From: Asticcacaulis sp. AC402
GTDB lineage: Bacteria > Pseudomonadota > Alphaproteobacteria > Caulobacterales > Caulobacteraceae
NCBI RefSeq assembly: GCF_000495835.1
Contig: NZ_AWGC01000019.1
Coordinates: forward strand, 79,347 to 143,346
Length of the DNA: 64,000 bases
Reading direction: 5' to 3'
This document shows, in pieces, positions 8,011 through 16,585 of this stretch. Numbering within the stretch: position 1 is the first letter of the stretch; every line of letters begins with the position of its first letter. Under the pieces are notes generated by a model that did not search any database, had not been told where the DNA came from, and saw only the letters and a program-made list of their open reading frames with translations. Position numbers and translations under genes: made by a program.

Positions 8011-8173
8011 TTCCAAGCCTCATGAAGAATGACTCTTGGTACCCGCATTTTTCCAGCTCAAGCGCCGGACCAGGCGCCCCGAATGGCTCCTCGCATAAGC
8101 TCGGGCGCCCCAGAAACGTACGCTGGCGCGCTTGCCAACCCGAAGTGTATCAAGAATTTCGCGGGCTGGCATA
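8011..8173 (-). repeat. Dispersed repeat family B, copy B1
   Basis: Starts directly at the second pilin's stop codon. It is the inverted orientation relative to the copy at 39004. The end hairpin ccaagcctcat...ttggtacc is at about 8022-8043, the conserved core cagctcaagcgcc is at 8053-8066, a middle block follows (ctcgggcgcc, acgtacg) and the second end hairpin gccaaccc...gggctggc is at about 8133-8169. It is longer than the other copies because it retains the acgtacg block also seen at the window's right end. It lies between the second pilin and cpaA. Confidence 0.8.
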
Positions 8174-8258
8174 ATCCCACGACGGCGTAAGCAGATTTTA
8201 AGACCGGCCGTTTACGCTGCGATATAGCCTGTCCCTGTCGCCATCGAGGCCTTCAGCC

Positions 8259-8777
8259 GTGTCCATCCCGCTAATTTTCGCCCTCACCTATCCGGCATAT
8301 CTGCTGTGGGCCGCCGTCAGCGATCTGGTCGCCATGACCATCTCGAACCGGTTGAACCTGGTCCTCGCTGCCCTTTTCTTTCCCGCCGCAGTGTTGCTTG
8401 GCCTTTCGGTCGGCGAAATCGGCATCCATGTCGCGGTCGCGGCTGCAGCGCTGGTTCTGGGCATGACGCTGTTCGCCCTGCGCTTCATGGGTGGGGGCGA
8501 CGCCAAACTGATCGCGGCAACGGCACTGTGGCTTGGGTTTGACGGTTTTATCGCACTCCTTTTCTACACCGCCATCTCTGGCGGGGCGCTGACTCTGGCG
8601 ATCATCACAGCGCGCAGGCTTTTCTGGGGTTGGGCGCCGAAGCTGCCGAAATGGCTGGGCCAGCATCTCGAACCCAAGACCGGCATTCCCTATGGGATCG
8701 CCATCTGCGCAGGCGGCCTTCTGGCCATTCCGCACAGCGACCTGTGGGCTCATCTCACACCTTTGCTAAATTTTTGA
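8259..8777 (+). CDS. cpaA: Prepilin peptidase (TadV/CpaA)
   Basis: Inner-membrane aspartic protease that removes the short leader from Flp pilins and TadE/F pseudopilins. The two catalytic aspartates are visible: D22 in AAVSDLVAMTISN and the one in RFMGGGDAKLIA (about residue 78), the conserved GGGDAK motif. Several hydrophobic helices span the 172 residues; there is no N-methylase domain, as usual for TadV. It starts with GTG at 8259. It lies between repeat B1 and cpaB and is the expected third member of the pilA-cpaA-cpaB order. Confidence 0.92.
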   Translation: MSIPLIFALTYPAYLLWAAVSDLVAMTISNRLNLVLAALFFPAAVLLGLSVGEIGIHVAVAAAALVLGMTLFALRFMGGGDAKLIAATALWLGFDGFIALLFYTAISGGALTLAIITARRLFWGWAPKLPKWLGQHLEPKTGIPYGIAICAGGLLAIPHSDLWAHLTPLLNF

Positions 8778-8893
8778 CAGCTGCCCTTGCCGGCAGTTTC
8801 ATCGTCGTCCGTGGTCCGTTTTCGGCGCGTTTCGAGAAAAAATGTCGTCAAGTGACCGAAAACGACCCACGTCCGGGTTTCTTTAGGTGAACG

Positions 8894-8907
8894 TTAACTA
8901 ACCTTAA
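8894..8907. promoter_or_regulatory. TTAA-N6-TTAA site upstream of cpaB
   Basis: The sequence gttaactaaccttaag places two TTAA half-sites six bases apart, the same spacing as the two pairs upstream of pilA. It lies about 95 bp before the cpaB start in a 220-bp gap and may be a CtrA-like site (consensus spacing is seven), so cpaB-tadC may have its own promoter. Inference from motif resemblance only. Confidence 0.35.
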
Positions 8908-9000
8908 GCCAAAGTTTTCCGGAGTTATATCCACGCCGACCTGGCTGCGCTCACGACAGAGCGAATGGCGCGCCGGTCACAACGAGGGAAGATTTCGGTC

Positions 9001-9939
9001 ATGAAGGCGTCACGCTACGTCGTAATGGGAGTCGCGGCCGTTGCCGCCATACTGCTGGCCTTTCTGGTCCGCGGTATGATCGCCGGTAACGGCGCCCAGG
9101 AAGCCAAGGCCACAGTAGAGAAGGCGCCCGCCGTTGCGACCGCCCGCGTCCTGATCGCCACCCGCGAGCTTAAGGCCGGTACTCGCCTTAGTGAAGGCGA
9201 CCTGACGTGGCAGGAATGGCCCGTCACCTCCTTGAACCCGGCCTATATCGTCGACGGCGGCATGCCGGCCGGCGCCCCGGGCACGGAAGGCGCCGCCCCG
9301 GCCAAGGACGGAGAAAAGGCCAAGGGTGAGGTCGAGGAAAAAGTTGCAGACGTGACCCAGGCCGTCGCCGACAAGATCGCCCCCTCGCCCACCAAGGAAG
9401 CCTATGTCGGCGGCGTTGCCCGCGAAGACATCCTGGCAAACGAACCGATCATCGACGCCAAGATCGTCCGCGCCGACGAAGGCGGCTTCATGGCCGTCAT
9501 GCTGCAGCCTGGCATGCGAGCCCTGGCCGTACCCGTCAGCGTTGACAACACCGCCGGCGGCTTCATCCTGCCAGGTGACCGCGTTGACATTCTGGTCACC
9601 CACCAAACACCGTCGGCCTCAGGCCGCGGCACCGTCGACACCGTTCAGCCGGTTCTGCGCAACATTCGCGTTCTGGCCATCGACCAGGCGGTCTCAACTG
9701 ACAAAGACAAGCAAAGCGTCATTGGCGCCACAGCGACCCTTGAGGTGTCACCTACTGACGGCCAGGTCGTGACGCTGGCCAAAGCTTCCGGCACCCTGTC
9801 GCTGATGCTGCGTTCCTACGCCGACGCGCAGGGTCCTTCCGGCGCAGTGACCATGGTGCCGACCGGCGGCGCCGAAGGAGATCAGCCAGTGCGTGTCTAT
9901 CGTAACGGCCAGGCCACAGAGGTAACGGTATCCCGATGA
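9001..9939 (+). CDS. cpaB: Flp pilus assembly protein CpaB (RcpC)
   Basis: Periplasmic, membrane-anchored partner of the secretin. The N-terminal anchor MKASRYVVMGVAAVAAILLA FLV is followed by an SAF domain (TARVLIATRELKAGTRLSEG DLTWQEWP) and the RcpC/CpaB domain with GMRALAVPVSVDNTAGGFIL PGDRVDIL. An Ala/Lys/Glu-rich, low-complexity insert (about residues 95-140, with KDGEKAKGEVEEKVADVTQA) sits inside the SAF region and is longer than I expect for the family. The frame opens at 8965, but ATG 9001 begins the conserved anchor and follows a GAGGGAAG, so it is preferred (312 residues). The stop overlaps the cpaC start by 4 bp. Confidence 0.92.
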   Translation: MKASRYVVMGVAAVAAILLAFLVRGMIAGNGAQEAKATVEKAPAVATARVLIATRELKAGTRLSEGDLTWQEWPVTSLNPAYIVDGGMPAGAPGTEGAAPAKDGEKAKGEVEEKVADVTQAVADKIAPSPTKEAYVGGVAREDILANEPIIDAKIVRADEGGFMAVMLQPGMRALAVPVSVDNTAGGFILPGDRVDILVTHQTPSASGRGTVDTVQPVLRNIRVLAIDQAVSTDKDKQSVIGATATLEVSPTDGQVVTLAKASGTLSLMLRSYADAQGPSGAVTMVPTGGAEGDQPVRVYRNGQATEVTVSR

Positions 9940-11669
9940 GCCCTTTCATGAAGTCCTACGGCAAGCCCTCGCGATTCGCCTTGCTGTCCGCCACCGCCCT
10001 GACCGGACTGATGACCGTCCTGGCGGGCTCAGCCCATGCGACCGGCGAGCCCAAGCCGTATAACTCTGTCTGCAGCCCGCGATGCGTCGTCGCGCCGGTC
10101 ACCGGAGGCGGCACGGCTGCCCGCACCCAGACCAGCACAGCCCAGGTCCAGGTCCTTCGCCTGCCCAAGGGCCGGTCTGCCGTGATCGATCTGCCAGCCG
10201 ATGCTGCCGACGTCTTCGTCTCCAACCCCGCTGTCGCCGACGCCGTGCTGCGCACGCCACGGCGCATCTTCGTTCTGGGGGTCGAGGGTGGCCAGAGCGA
10301 CGCCATCTTCTTCGACGCCGGCGGTCGCCAGATCCTAAACCTGTCTATTCGCGTCGAAGCCGCCACAGACGAGCTCGCCGACAGTGTCCACCGCCTGTTC
10401 CCGAACAGCAAGGTCGAAGTGCAGTCGTTGAATGGCCGCGTTGTGCTCTCGGGCATGGCCCAAAACATTGCCCAGGCGGACCAGATTGTCCGCCTGTCTG
10501 CCAGTTACGTCGCCAAACCCGAAGACGTCATCAACCTGATGTCGATCGCGGGCAAAGACCAGGTGACCCTGAAGGTCCGCGTCATCGAGGTCCAGCGCTC
10601 GGCCATCAAGCAACTGGGACTGTCCTCTGATGTTGTCTACAACAACGGCACGCAGTCCTATTCCTACGGCCGTGCCAATTCCTACGGCTCGAACGGTAAC
10701 TTTTACGGCGGCCGCGGTCTGTGCTACGGTCAGAACAGCGTGAGAACTACTGATAATTCGAACGGCACCAGCAGCGACGATACCACGCAAATCGTAAACG
10801 GCTTTACCAATACCGACGGACGGGTCCTCAACGATATTCAGTCCTATAATGCGGATGGATCGCCGCGCGAAACCTTGACTGCCAACGACACCGCGACGGA
10901 CGGCAACACCAATACGCTCACCGGCACGCTGGCCGCGGCGGCCACCACCACCTGGAAGACCGTGACGGGCAGCTCCAACGCCACCTGCCTTCAGGCCTTT
11001 GAACGCGTCGGTTTGATCCGCACACTGGCCGAACCCAACCTGACCGCCGTCTCCGGCGAATCCGCCAAATTCCTGGCCGGCGGCGAATTCCCCGTCCCGG
11101 TGGCCGAAGACGACCAAGGTCGCATCACCGTCGAATTCAAGCCGTTCGGTGTCGGGCTGGGCTTTACCCCGGTCGTCATGACCGAAGGCCGGATATCGAT
11201 CAAGATTTCAACGGAAGTGTCCGAAATAACCAATATCGGCGCCTTCACGGCCAGCGGCAGCAACCTGACCATTCCCGGCCTGTCTGTCCGTCGTGCCGAA
11301 ACCACGGTCGAGATGCAGTCTGGCGGATCGCTGATGATCGCCGGCCTTTTGCAATCCAAGTACAAACAATCGATCGACAGCCTGCCGGGCATGACGTCAC
11401 TGCCTATCCTTGGCAGCCTGTTCCGGTCGCGAGACTTCCTGAATGAAGACACCGAGCTGGTTGTCATCGTTACTCCGTATATCGTCGATCCGACCCATCC
11501 TGACGAGTTGCAAACCCCCGCCGACAACCTTCAGGTGGCCGACGACATGACGTCTGTCTTCATGGGCCGTCTGAATAAGGTTGTTGACGGTGACGGGGCT
11601 TCGGGCAGCCGTGCCAATGGCGGTCCGACCGGTCCCTATGTGGCACCGATCGGCTATGTGATTGAATAG
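9936..11669 (+). CDS. cpaC: Outer-membrane secretin of the Tad pilus
   Basis: Forms the outer-membrane channel through which the pilus exits. Signal peptide LSATALTGLMTVLAGSAHA, then the secretin N-terminal domain (LRLPKGRSAVIDLPADAADV FVSNPAVADAVL), a BON-like segment (NGRVVLSGMAQNIAQADQIV), the N1 region KDQVTLKVRVIEVQRSAIKQ and the secretin core GLIRTLAEPNLTAVSGESAK FLAGGEFPVPV, ending in SLPGMTSLPILGSLFRSRDF and ELVVIVTPYIV. About 110 residues rich in Asn, Thr, Ser and Gly (roughly 235-345, with two Cys) interrupt the N1-core junction. Length is 577 residues. It overlaps cpaB; cpaD follows after 10 bp. Confidence 0.95.
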   Translation: MSPFMKSYGKPSRFALLSATALTGLMTVLAGSAHATGEPKPYNSVCSPRCVVAPVTGGGTAARTQTSTAQVQVLRLPKGRSAVIDLPADAADVFVSNPAVADAVLRTPRRIFVLGVEGGQSDAIFFDAGGRQILNLSIRVEAATDELADSVHRLFPNSKVEVQSLNGRVVLSGMAQNIAQADQIVRLSASYVAKPEDVINLMSIAGKDQVTLKVRVIEVQRSAIKQLGLSSDVVYNNGTQSYSYGRANSYGSNGNFYGGRGLCYGQNSVRTTDNSNGTSSDDTTQIVNGFTNTDGRVLNDIQSYNADGSPRETLTANDTATDGNTNTLTGTLAAAATTTWKTVTGSSNATCLQAFERVGLIRTLAEPNLTAVSGESAKFLAGGEFPVPVAEDDQGRITVEFKPFGVGLGFTPVVMTEGRISIKISTEVSEITNIGAFTASGSNLTIPGLSVRRAETTVEMQSGGSLMIAGLLQSKYKQSIDSLPGMTSLPILGSLFRSRDFLNEDTELVVIVTPYIVDPTHPDELQTPADNLQVADDMTSVFMGRLNKVVDGDGASGSRANGGPTGPYVAPIGYVIE

Positions 11670-11679
11670 GAAAGCGACC

Positions 11680-12360
11680 ATGACCCTGCGCTTCGCATCC
11701 CCCGCCCTGGCCATCCTGCTGGCAACCGCCGGCCTGACCGCCTGCGCCACTGGAAAACAGGCCAGCATAGCACCGCCTGCGCCCCTGACACCGACCAGTC
11801 AATTCGCCCTGACCGCAGACTCAAGGATCGAGCCCATTCATCTGCGGGTTAATCCGACCGGCATTTCGGCCAACCAGGCACGCGCGCTCGACCAGGTCGC
11901 TTCCGAGGCTGCCTGGACAGCAAACCAGCCGGTCGACGTTCAGATCATCACCAGTCCGGACCCAGCCTCTATGGCCGCCGGCAAAGCTATCTCCGGCTAC
12001 CTGATGGGGCGTGACGTTTCCAGCGATACCGTCAGCCAGTACAGTGTCCAGAGCCAGCCCGTCGAAATCGTAACCGTCAACCTGATCCGCTACCGCGCCA
12101 ATGTCCCGGCCTGCGGTCAGCACTGGGAAAACCTGGCGGCGACGCGCAAGAATTCGCCCTTCGCAAACTTCGGTTGCGCCGTGACCGCCAACCTGGCTGC
12201 TCAGGTCGCCGATCCGCGCGACCTGGCCAATCCGGCGACAGCTACGCCCGGTGATGCTGCACGCAAGTCGGCAATCCTGGACAAGTACCGCAAGGGTGAA
12301 GTGACCTCGGCAGCCAAGGATGATCAGAGCAACGGCGCCATTGCGCAGGCGATTAAGTAA
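11680..12360 (+). CDS. cpaD: Pilus assembly lipoprotein CpaD
   Basis: Outer-membrane-associated pilotin-like protein of the Tad secretin. The N-terminus MTLRFASPALAILLATAGLT ends in a lipobox LTAC, so Cys is lipidated after signal peptidase II cleavage. The body contains QALDQVASEAAWTANQPVDV-like CpaD sequence and a C-terminal NFGCAVTANLAAQVADPRDL, the conserved FGCA-x-x-x-N-x-A-x-x-V-x-D-P motif of the family, then an alanine-rich tail. The ATG at 11680 after AGGAAAG is preferred over one at 11662 that overlaps cpaC. Length is 226 residues. Confidence 0.93.
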   Translation: MTLRFASPALAILLATAGLTACATGKQASIAPPAPLTPTSQFALTADSRIEPIHLRVNPTGISANQARALDQVASEAAWTANQPVDVQIITSPDPASMAAGKAISGYLMGRDVSSDTVSQYSVQSQPVEIVTVNLIRYRANVPACGQHWENLAATRKNSPFANFGCAVTANLAAQVADPRDLANPATATPGDAARKSAILDKYRKGEVTSAAKDDQSNGAIAQAIK

Positions 12361-12391
12361 CTTGGCTTGTATATCGGATTAGAGAGACACC

Positions 12392-13894
12392 ATGCCCCAG
12401 GCGAAACTTTCCGGCCATTCCGATCCGTTCGATAATCTCGACGATCTCGATGACGAGTTCGTTGACTTCCGCGCCAAGCTGGACGCGGCGGACGAATTCC
12501 AGCTGGACGAGCCCCTATCCTATGACGCACCGGAAGCGGATCCGTTTGGCGACGACTATTCGCCTCAGGAGCGCGGCCCGGTCCGGCAACAGGCCCTCGC
12601 TCAGCCCCCGTCCCTGGCCAAGCGCGAGCCCGGCAGGCGCGACCCGCAACAGCTGCAAGGCGGCGGTCTGGGCGATGACGATATCGGCGCCATCTCGATC
12701 CCGCGCATCAACATCCATTTCTTCCCGGACTCAGAAGCCTCGCTGCAAGCCTGCGACACAGCTGCTCTGGATCGCCGCATGAGCCGCGCCCAGTGCACGG
12801 TCAAGCGCGGCGGCATCTTCGAGGCCATCGACACCTACCGCCACGAGCCAACACCGTCGCTGGTCATCGTCGAAAGCGCCGCTCGCGGCCGCGACCTTTT
12901 GGACCAGCTGGGCCAACTGGCCGAGGTCTGCGACAGCAGCACGAAGGTCGTGGTCGTCGGCGCCCACAACGATATCTCGCTGTACCGGGAACTCATCCGT
13001 CAGGGCGTGTCGGAATATGTCGTCTCGCCCGTCCAGCCCCTGTCACTGATGAAGACCATTGCCGGCCTGTTCAACGACCCGGAAACACCCTTTGTCGGCC
13101 GCACTATCGCTTTCGTTGGCGCTCGCGGTGGCGCAGGCTCATCGTCGATCGCTCACAACTTTGCCTTCAACCTGTCGGAATCGATGTCGGCCAATACGGT
13201 CATTGTCGACTACGACCTGCCTTTTGGCACGGCTGGCCTCGATTTCAACCAGGATCCCCCGCACGGCCTGGCCGACGCACTGAATGAGCCCGACCGCCTC
13301 GACTCTGTCCTGCTGGACCGCATGCTGACCAAATGTACGGAACGCCTGTCGCTGTTCTCGTCGCCGGCCGCGCTCGACCAGGACTATACGGCCGATGCAG
13401 AGGCCTATGAAGAGGTGACGCGTAAGATTCGTTCGGCAGCACCGTTCATCGTTATGGACCTGCCGCACGTGTGGACGCCATGGTTGCGAGGCAATCTGAT
13501 CGCCGCCGATGATGTCGTCATTGTGGCCACCCCCGATCTGGCCTCCTTGCGCAACGCCAAGAATATCATTGATCTGCTGAAACACAGCCGACCCAACGAC
13601 GCGCCGCCACGCCTGGTACTGAACCAGATGGAAACCCCCGGTCGGCCCGAGATACCTGTCAAGGACTTCACGGCTGCCCTGGGGATTGAACCTTGCGCCC
13701 TGATCCCGTTCGACGCCAAGCTGTTCGGCAGCGCCGCCAATAACGGTCAGATGATCGTCGAGGTCGGTCCGGCATCGAAAGCTGCCGAAGCCTTGGGTCA
13801 CCTGACCGCTTCGATCACGGGCCGCGCCCCGGAACCCGCCAAGGCCAAGAAGGCCGCCTCTTCTTCCTTCCTCGGTAACCTCTTCAAGAAGTGA
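12392..13894 (+). CDS. cpaE: Tad pilus localisation ATPase CpaE/TadZ
   Basis: Receiver-like plus ParA/MinD-like protein that places the pilus machine at the cell pole in Caulobacter. The first 100 residues are disordered and acidic (DNLDDLDDEFVDFRAKLDAA), then a degenerate receiver domain (about 105-235), then the ATPase domain with IAFVGARGGAGSSSIAHNFA at about 240. The P-loop lacks the usual GKT lysine-threonine pair (GGAGSSS), as is common in CpaE. It continues with NTVIVDYDLPFGTAGLDF and PFIVMDLPHVWTPW, and ends in a Lys/Ala tail (SFLGNLFKK). 500 residues. Confidence 0.93.
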   Translation: MPQAKLSGHSDPFDNLDDLDDEFVDFRAKLDAADEFQLDEPLSYDAPEADPFGDDYSPQERGPVRQQALAQPPSLAKREPGRRDPQQLQGGGLGDDDIGAISIPRINIHFFPDSEASLQACDTAALDRRMSRAQCTVKRGGIFEAIDTYRHEPTPSLVIVESAARGRDLLDQLGQLAEVCDSSTKVVVVGAHNDISLYRELIRQGVSEYVVSPVQPLSLMKTIAGLFNDPETPFVGRTIAFVGARGGAGSSSIAHNFAFNLSESMSANTVIVDYDLPFGTAGLDFNQDPPHGLADALNEPDRLDSVLLDRMLTKCTERLSLFSSPAALDQDYTADAEAYEEVTRKIRSAAPFIVMDLPHVWTPWLRGNLIAADDVVIVATPDLASLRNAKNIIDLLKHSRPNDAPPRLVLNQMETPGRPEIPVKDFTAALGIEPCALIPFDAKLFGSAANNGQMIVEVGPASKAAEALGHLTASITGRAPEPAKAKKAASSSFLGNLFKK

Positions 13895-13904
13895 GCATAC
13901 TCAC

Positions 13905-15551
13905 GTGTTTGGTAAACGTCCGAGCGAAGGGGGGACAGCCCCCGCAGGCGCCAGCCGGGCAGGCTTCGGTGGTGCCCAGAAGGCACCGCCCGCTGCCGCT
14001 GCCCCCGGCGAAGCACGTCCTCAAGCCCTGAGTCATGCCTTGGGTAAGGTCAACGGCGCACCGCCGCCGGCCGCCGCCAGCTCAGACATCGCCACCCGGC
14101 CCCAGCAAGCCGATGCCCGTCCGCGCAAGGATCCGCCGGCCGGCGGCGGCATGCCGCTGCCCGAGTTGAGTCAGGAAAAGCGCGTCGACAAGAACACGCC
14201 CGCTGCCAAATCCAAGCTGGCTGCCGGTCTCGACCAGATGCACAAGGCCCAGGCGGTCACCGAGATCGTCCGCGAACAATCGGACTATTATCACGCCACC
14301 AAGACAGCGATCTTCAATGCCCTGCTCAACACCATCGACCTCAGCCAGCTGGCCCAGCTCGACCACAAGGCGGCGTCAGAAGAAATCCGTGACATCGTCG
14401 CCGAGCTGGTGGCGATCAAGAATGTCTCCATGTCGGTGGCGGAGCAGGACAACCTGGTTCAGGACATCATCAATGATGTTCTTGGCTACGGTCCGCTCGA
14501 GCCCCTCCTGGCGCGCGACGATATCGCCGACATCATGGTCAATGGCGCCCAGCGCGTCTTCATCGAAGTCGGCGGCAAGGTCCAACTGACCAATGTCCGT
14601 TTCCGAGACAATCAGCAGCTGATGAACATCTGTCAGCGCATCGTTTCCCAGGTCGGCCGGCGCGTCGACGAAAGTTCCCCGATCTGCGACGCGCGTCTCC
14701 CTGACGGTTCCCGCGTCAACGTCATCGCGCCGCCTCTGGCTCTGGACGGTCCCACCTTGACCATCCGGAAGTTTAAAAAAGACAAGCTGACCATGCGCAA
14801 CCTGGTGGAGTTCGGCTCCATCAGCCCGGAAGGCGCGCGCGTTCTGGGCGTCATCGGCGCCTCGCGCTGTAATGTCCTGATATCCGGCGGCACGGGTTCC
14901 GGAAAGACAACCTTGCTGAACACCATGACGGCGTTCATCGATCCGACCGAACGCGTCGTGACCTGCGAAGACGCCGCCGAACTGCAACTGCAACAGCCGC
15001 ACGTGGTGCGGCTGGAGACCCGACCGCCTAACCTGGAAGGCCAGGGCACGATCTCCATGCGCGACCTGGTCAAGAACTGTCTGCGGATGCGTCCCGAGCG
15101 CATCATCGTCGGCGAAGTCCGCGGTCCGGAAGCCTTCGACCTGCTGCAGGCGATGAACACCGGTCACGACGGTTCCATGGGAACGCTGCACGCCAACAGC
15201 CCGCGAGAAGCTGTTTCGCGCCTCGAATCGATGATCACCATGGGCGGCTACGGTTTGCCATCGCGGACCATTCGCGAAATGATCGTCGGCTCGATCGACC
15301 TGATCATCCAGGCTGCCCGCCTGCGCGACGGTTCGCGCCGCATCACCCACGTCACGGAGGTGCTGGGCCTGGAAGGCGATGTTATCGTCACCCAGGATCT
15401 GTTCCTTTATGAGATCGAGGGCGAGGACAAGCAGGGCAAGATCATCGGCCGCCACCGATCCACCGGCATCGGCCGGCCGCGGTTCTGGGACCGTGCGAAG
15501 TACTACGGACTCGAGCGTGAGCTCGCTGAAGCGCTGGACGCTTCGGAATAG
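13905..15551 (+). CDS. cpaF: Tad pilus assembly/retraction ATPase CpaF (TadA)
   Basis: Hexameric secretion ATPase that powers pilus extension and retraction from the cytoplasm. A disordered Ala/Pro-rich N-terminus (about 1-110) is followed by the T2SSE domain. Visible are the NTD block YGPLEPLLARDDIADIMVNG, Walker A ISGGTGSGKTTLL (about 332-344), the Asp box VVTCEDAAELQL, Walker B MRPERIIVGEVRGPEAFDLL and the His box HDGSMGTLHANSPREAVSRL. It starts at GTG 13905, ten bases after cpaE, with no better ATG. 548 residues, at the long end because of the N-terminal extension. Confidence 0.95.
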   Translation: MFGKRPSEGGTAPAGASRAGFGGAQKAPPAAAAPGEARPQALSHALGKVNGAPPPAAASSDIATRPQQADARPRKDPPAGGGMPLPELSQEKRVDKNTPAAKSKLAAGLDQMHKAQAVTEIVREQSDYYHATKTAIFNALLNTIDLSQLAQLDHKAASEEIRDIVAELVAIKNVSMSVAEQDNLVQDIINDVLGYGPLEPLLARDDIADIMVNGAQRVFIEVGGKVQLTNVRFRDNQQLMNICQRIVSQVGRRVDESSPICDARLPDGSRVNVIAPPLALDGPTLTIRKFKKDKLTMRNLVEFGSISPEGARVLGVIGASRCNVLISGGTGSGKTTLLNTMTAFIDPTERVVTCEDAAELQLQQPHVVRLETRPPNLEGQGTISMRDLVKNCLRMRPERIIVGEVRGPEAFDLLQAMNTGHDGSMGTLHANSPREAVSRLESMITMGGYGLPSRTIREMIVGSIDLIIQAARLRDGSRRITHVTEVLGLEGDVIVTQDLFLYEIEGEDKQGKIIGRHRSTGIGRPRFWDRAKYYGLERELAEALDASE

Positions 15552-15559
15552 GTGAACCC

Positions 15560-16570
15560 ATGTTGATGACGCTCCTCATCGCCTTTCTCGGCTTCGTGGT
15601 TATCGCGAGCGTCGGCTTTGCCTTTATCGGCGGCGGCAGCGGCAGCAGTGGCGGCAGCGCGGCCCTGACCAAACGCACCCAGACCATCGGACTGGGGACC
15701 AATTCGCGCGGCAAGCGCGGCGGCAAGTCGGCCGCCAAGACGCCGGAAGAGCGCCGCAAGCAGATCACCGAACAGCTCAAGGAAGCCGAAAAGCGGGAAC
15801 GCAAGGCGCGCCTGACACTTCGGTCGCGGATGCTGCATGCCGGCCTCACGCCCAACGTCACTCAGTTCTGGATCATGACGGCCGTGCTGGGCGCGATTGC
15901 CTTCGTTGTGCCACTGGTCCTGCTCGGCAAAATGGACTTTCTGTTGCGCATTCTGGTCGCGGTCGGAGCGGGATTTGCCTTTTCTTATGGTGCGCCCAGG
16001 TGGGTTCTGGGCGTGATGGCCGCCGGGCGGCTCAAGAAATTCACCGAAGAGTTCCCCAACGCCATGGATATCCTGGTGCGTGGCATCAAGTCGGGCCTGC
16101 CGGTGCACGACGGCCTGAAGATTATCGCCAAGGAATGTCCGGTGCCATTAGGACCAGAATTCCTGCGTCTGGTCGAAAACGTCGGGGTCGGCATGTCGGT
16201 CGAAGGCGCTCTGGAGAAGATGTTCGAACGTGTCCCGTCACCGGAACTGCGCTTTTTCACCATCGTCATCGCCATCCAGGCCAAGACCGGCGGCAACCTC
16301 GCCGAAGCGCTGAACAACCTTTCGACCGTTCTGCGCGCCCGCAAAATGATGCGTGAAAAAATCAAGGCTCTGTCGTCGGAAGCCATTGCCTCGGCGTCGA
16401 TCATCGGAATCCTGCCGCCGGGAGTCGGCGCCATGATCTCGCTGACACGGCCCGAGTATATCGGCGGGATGTTCACCGATCCGCGCGGGCAGATCATGCT
16501 GCTGGGCGGCGCGGTGTGGATGGGGCTGGGCATCTTCATGATGCGCAAAATGATCAATTTCAAGTTCTGA
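15560..16570 (+). CDS. tadB: Tad inner-membrane platform protein TadB (CpaG)
   Basis: Polytopic inner-membrane platform component working with CpaF and TadC. N-terminal helix (LLIAFLGFVVIASVGFAFIG), then a Lys/Arg-rich cytosolic stretch (about 45-90), two central helices, and the T2SSF domain with FPNAMDILVRGIKSGLPVHD and FFTIVIAIQAKTGGNLAEAL NNLS, ending in two hydrophobic segments. 336 residues. It begins 8 bp after cpaF and is followed by tadC after 15 bp. Confidence 0.93.
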   Translation: MLMTLLIAFLGFVVIASVGFAFIGGGSGSSGGSAALTKRTQTIGLGTNSRGKRGGKSAAKTPEERRKQITEQLKEAEKRERKARLTLRSRMLHAGLTPNVTQFWIMTAVLGAIAFVVPLVLLGKMDFLLRILVAVGAGFAFSYGAPRWVLGVMAAGRLKKFTEEFPNAMDILVRGIKSGLPVHDGLKIIAKECPVPLGPEFLRLVENVGVGMSVEGALEKMFERVPSPELRFFTIVIAIQAKTGGNLAEALNNLSTVLRARKMMREKIKALSSEAIASASIIGILPPGVGAMISLTRPEYIGGMFTDPRGQIMLLGGAVWMGLGIFMMRKMINFKF

Positions 16571-16585
16571 CGGGGAGGCCTATCG

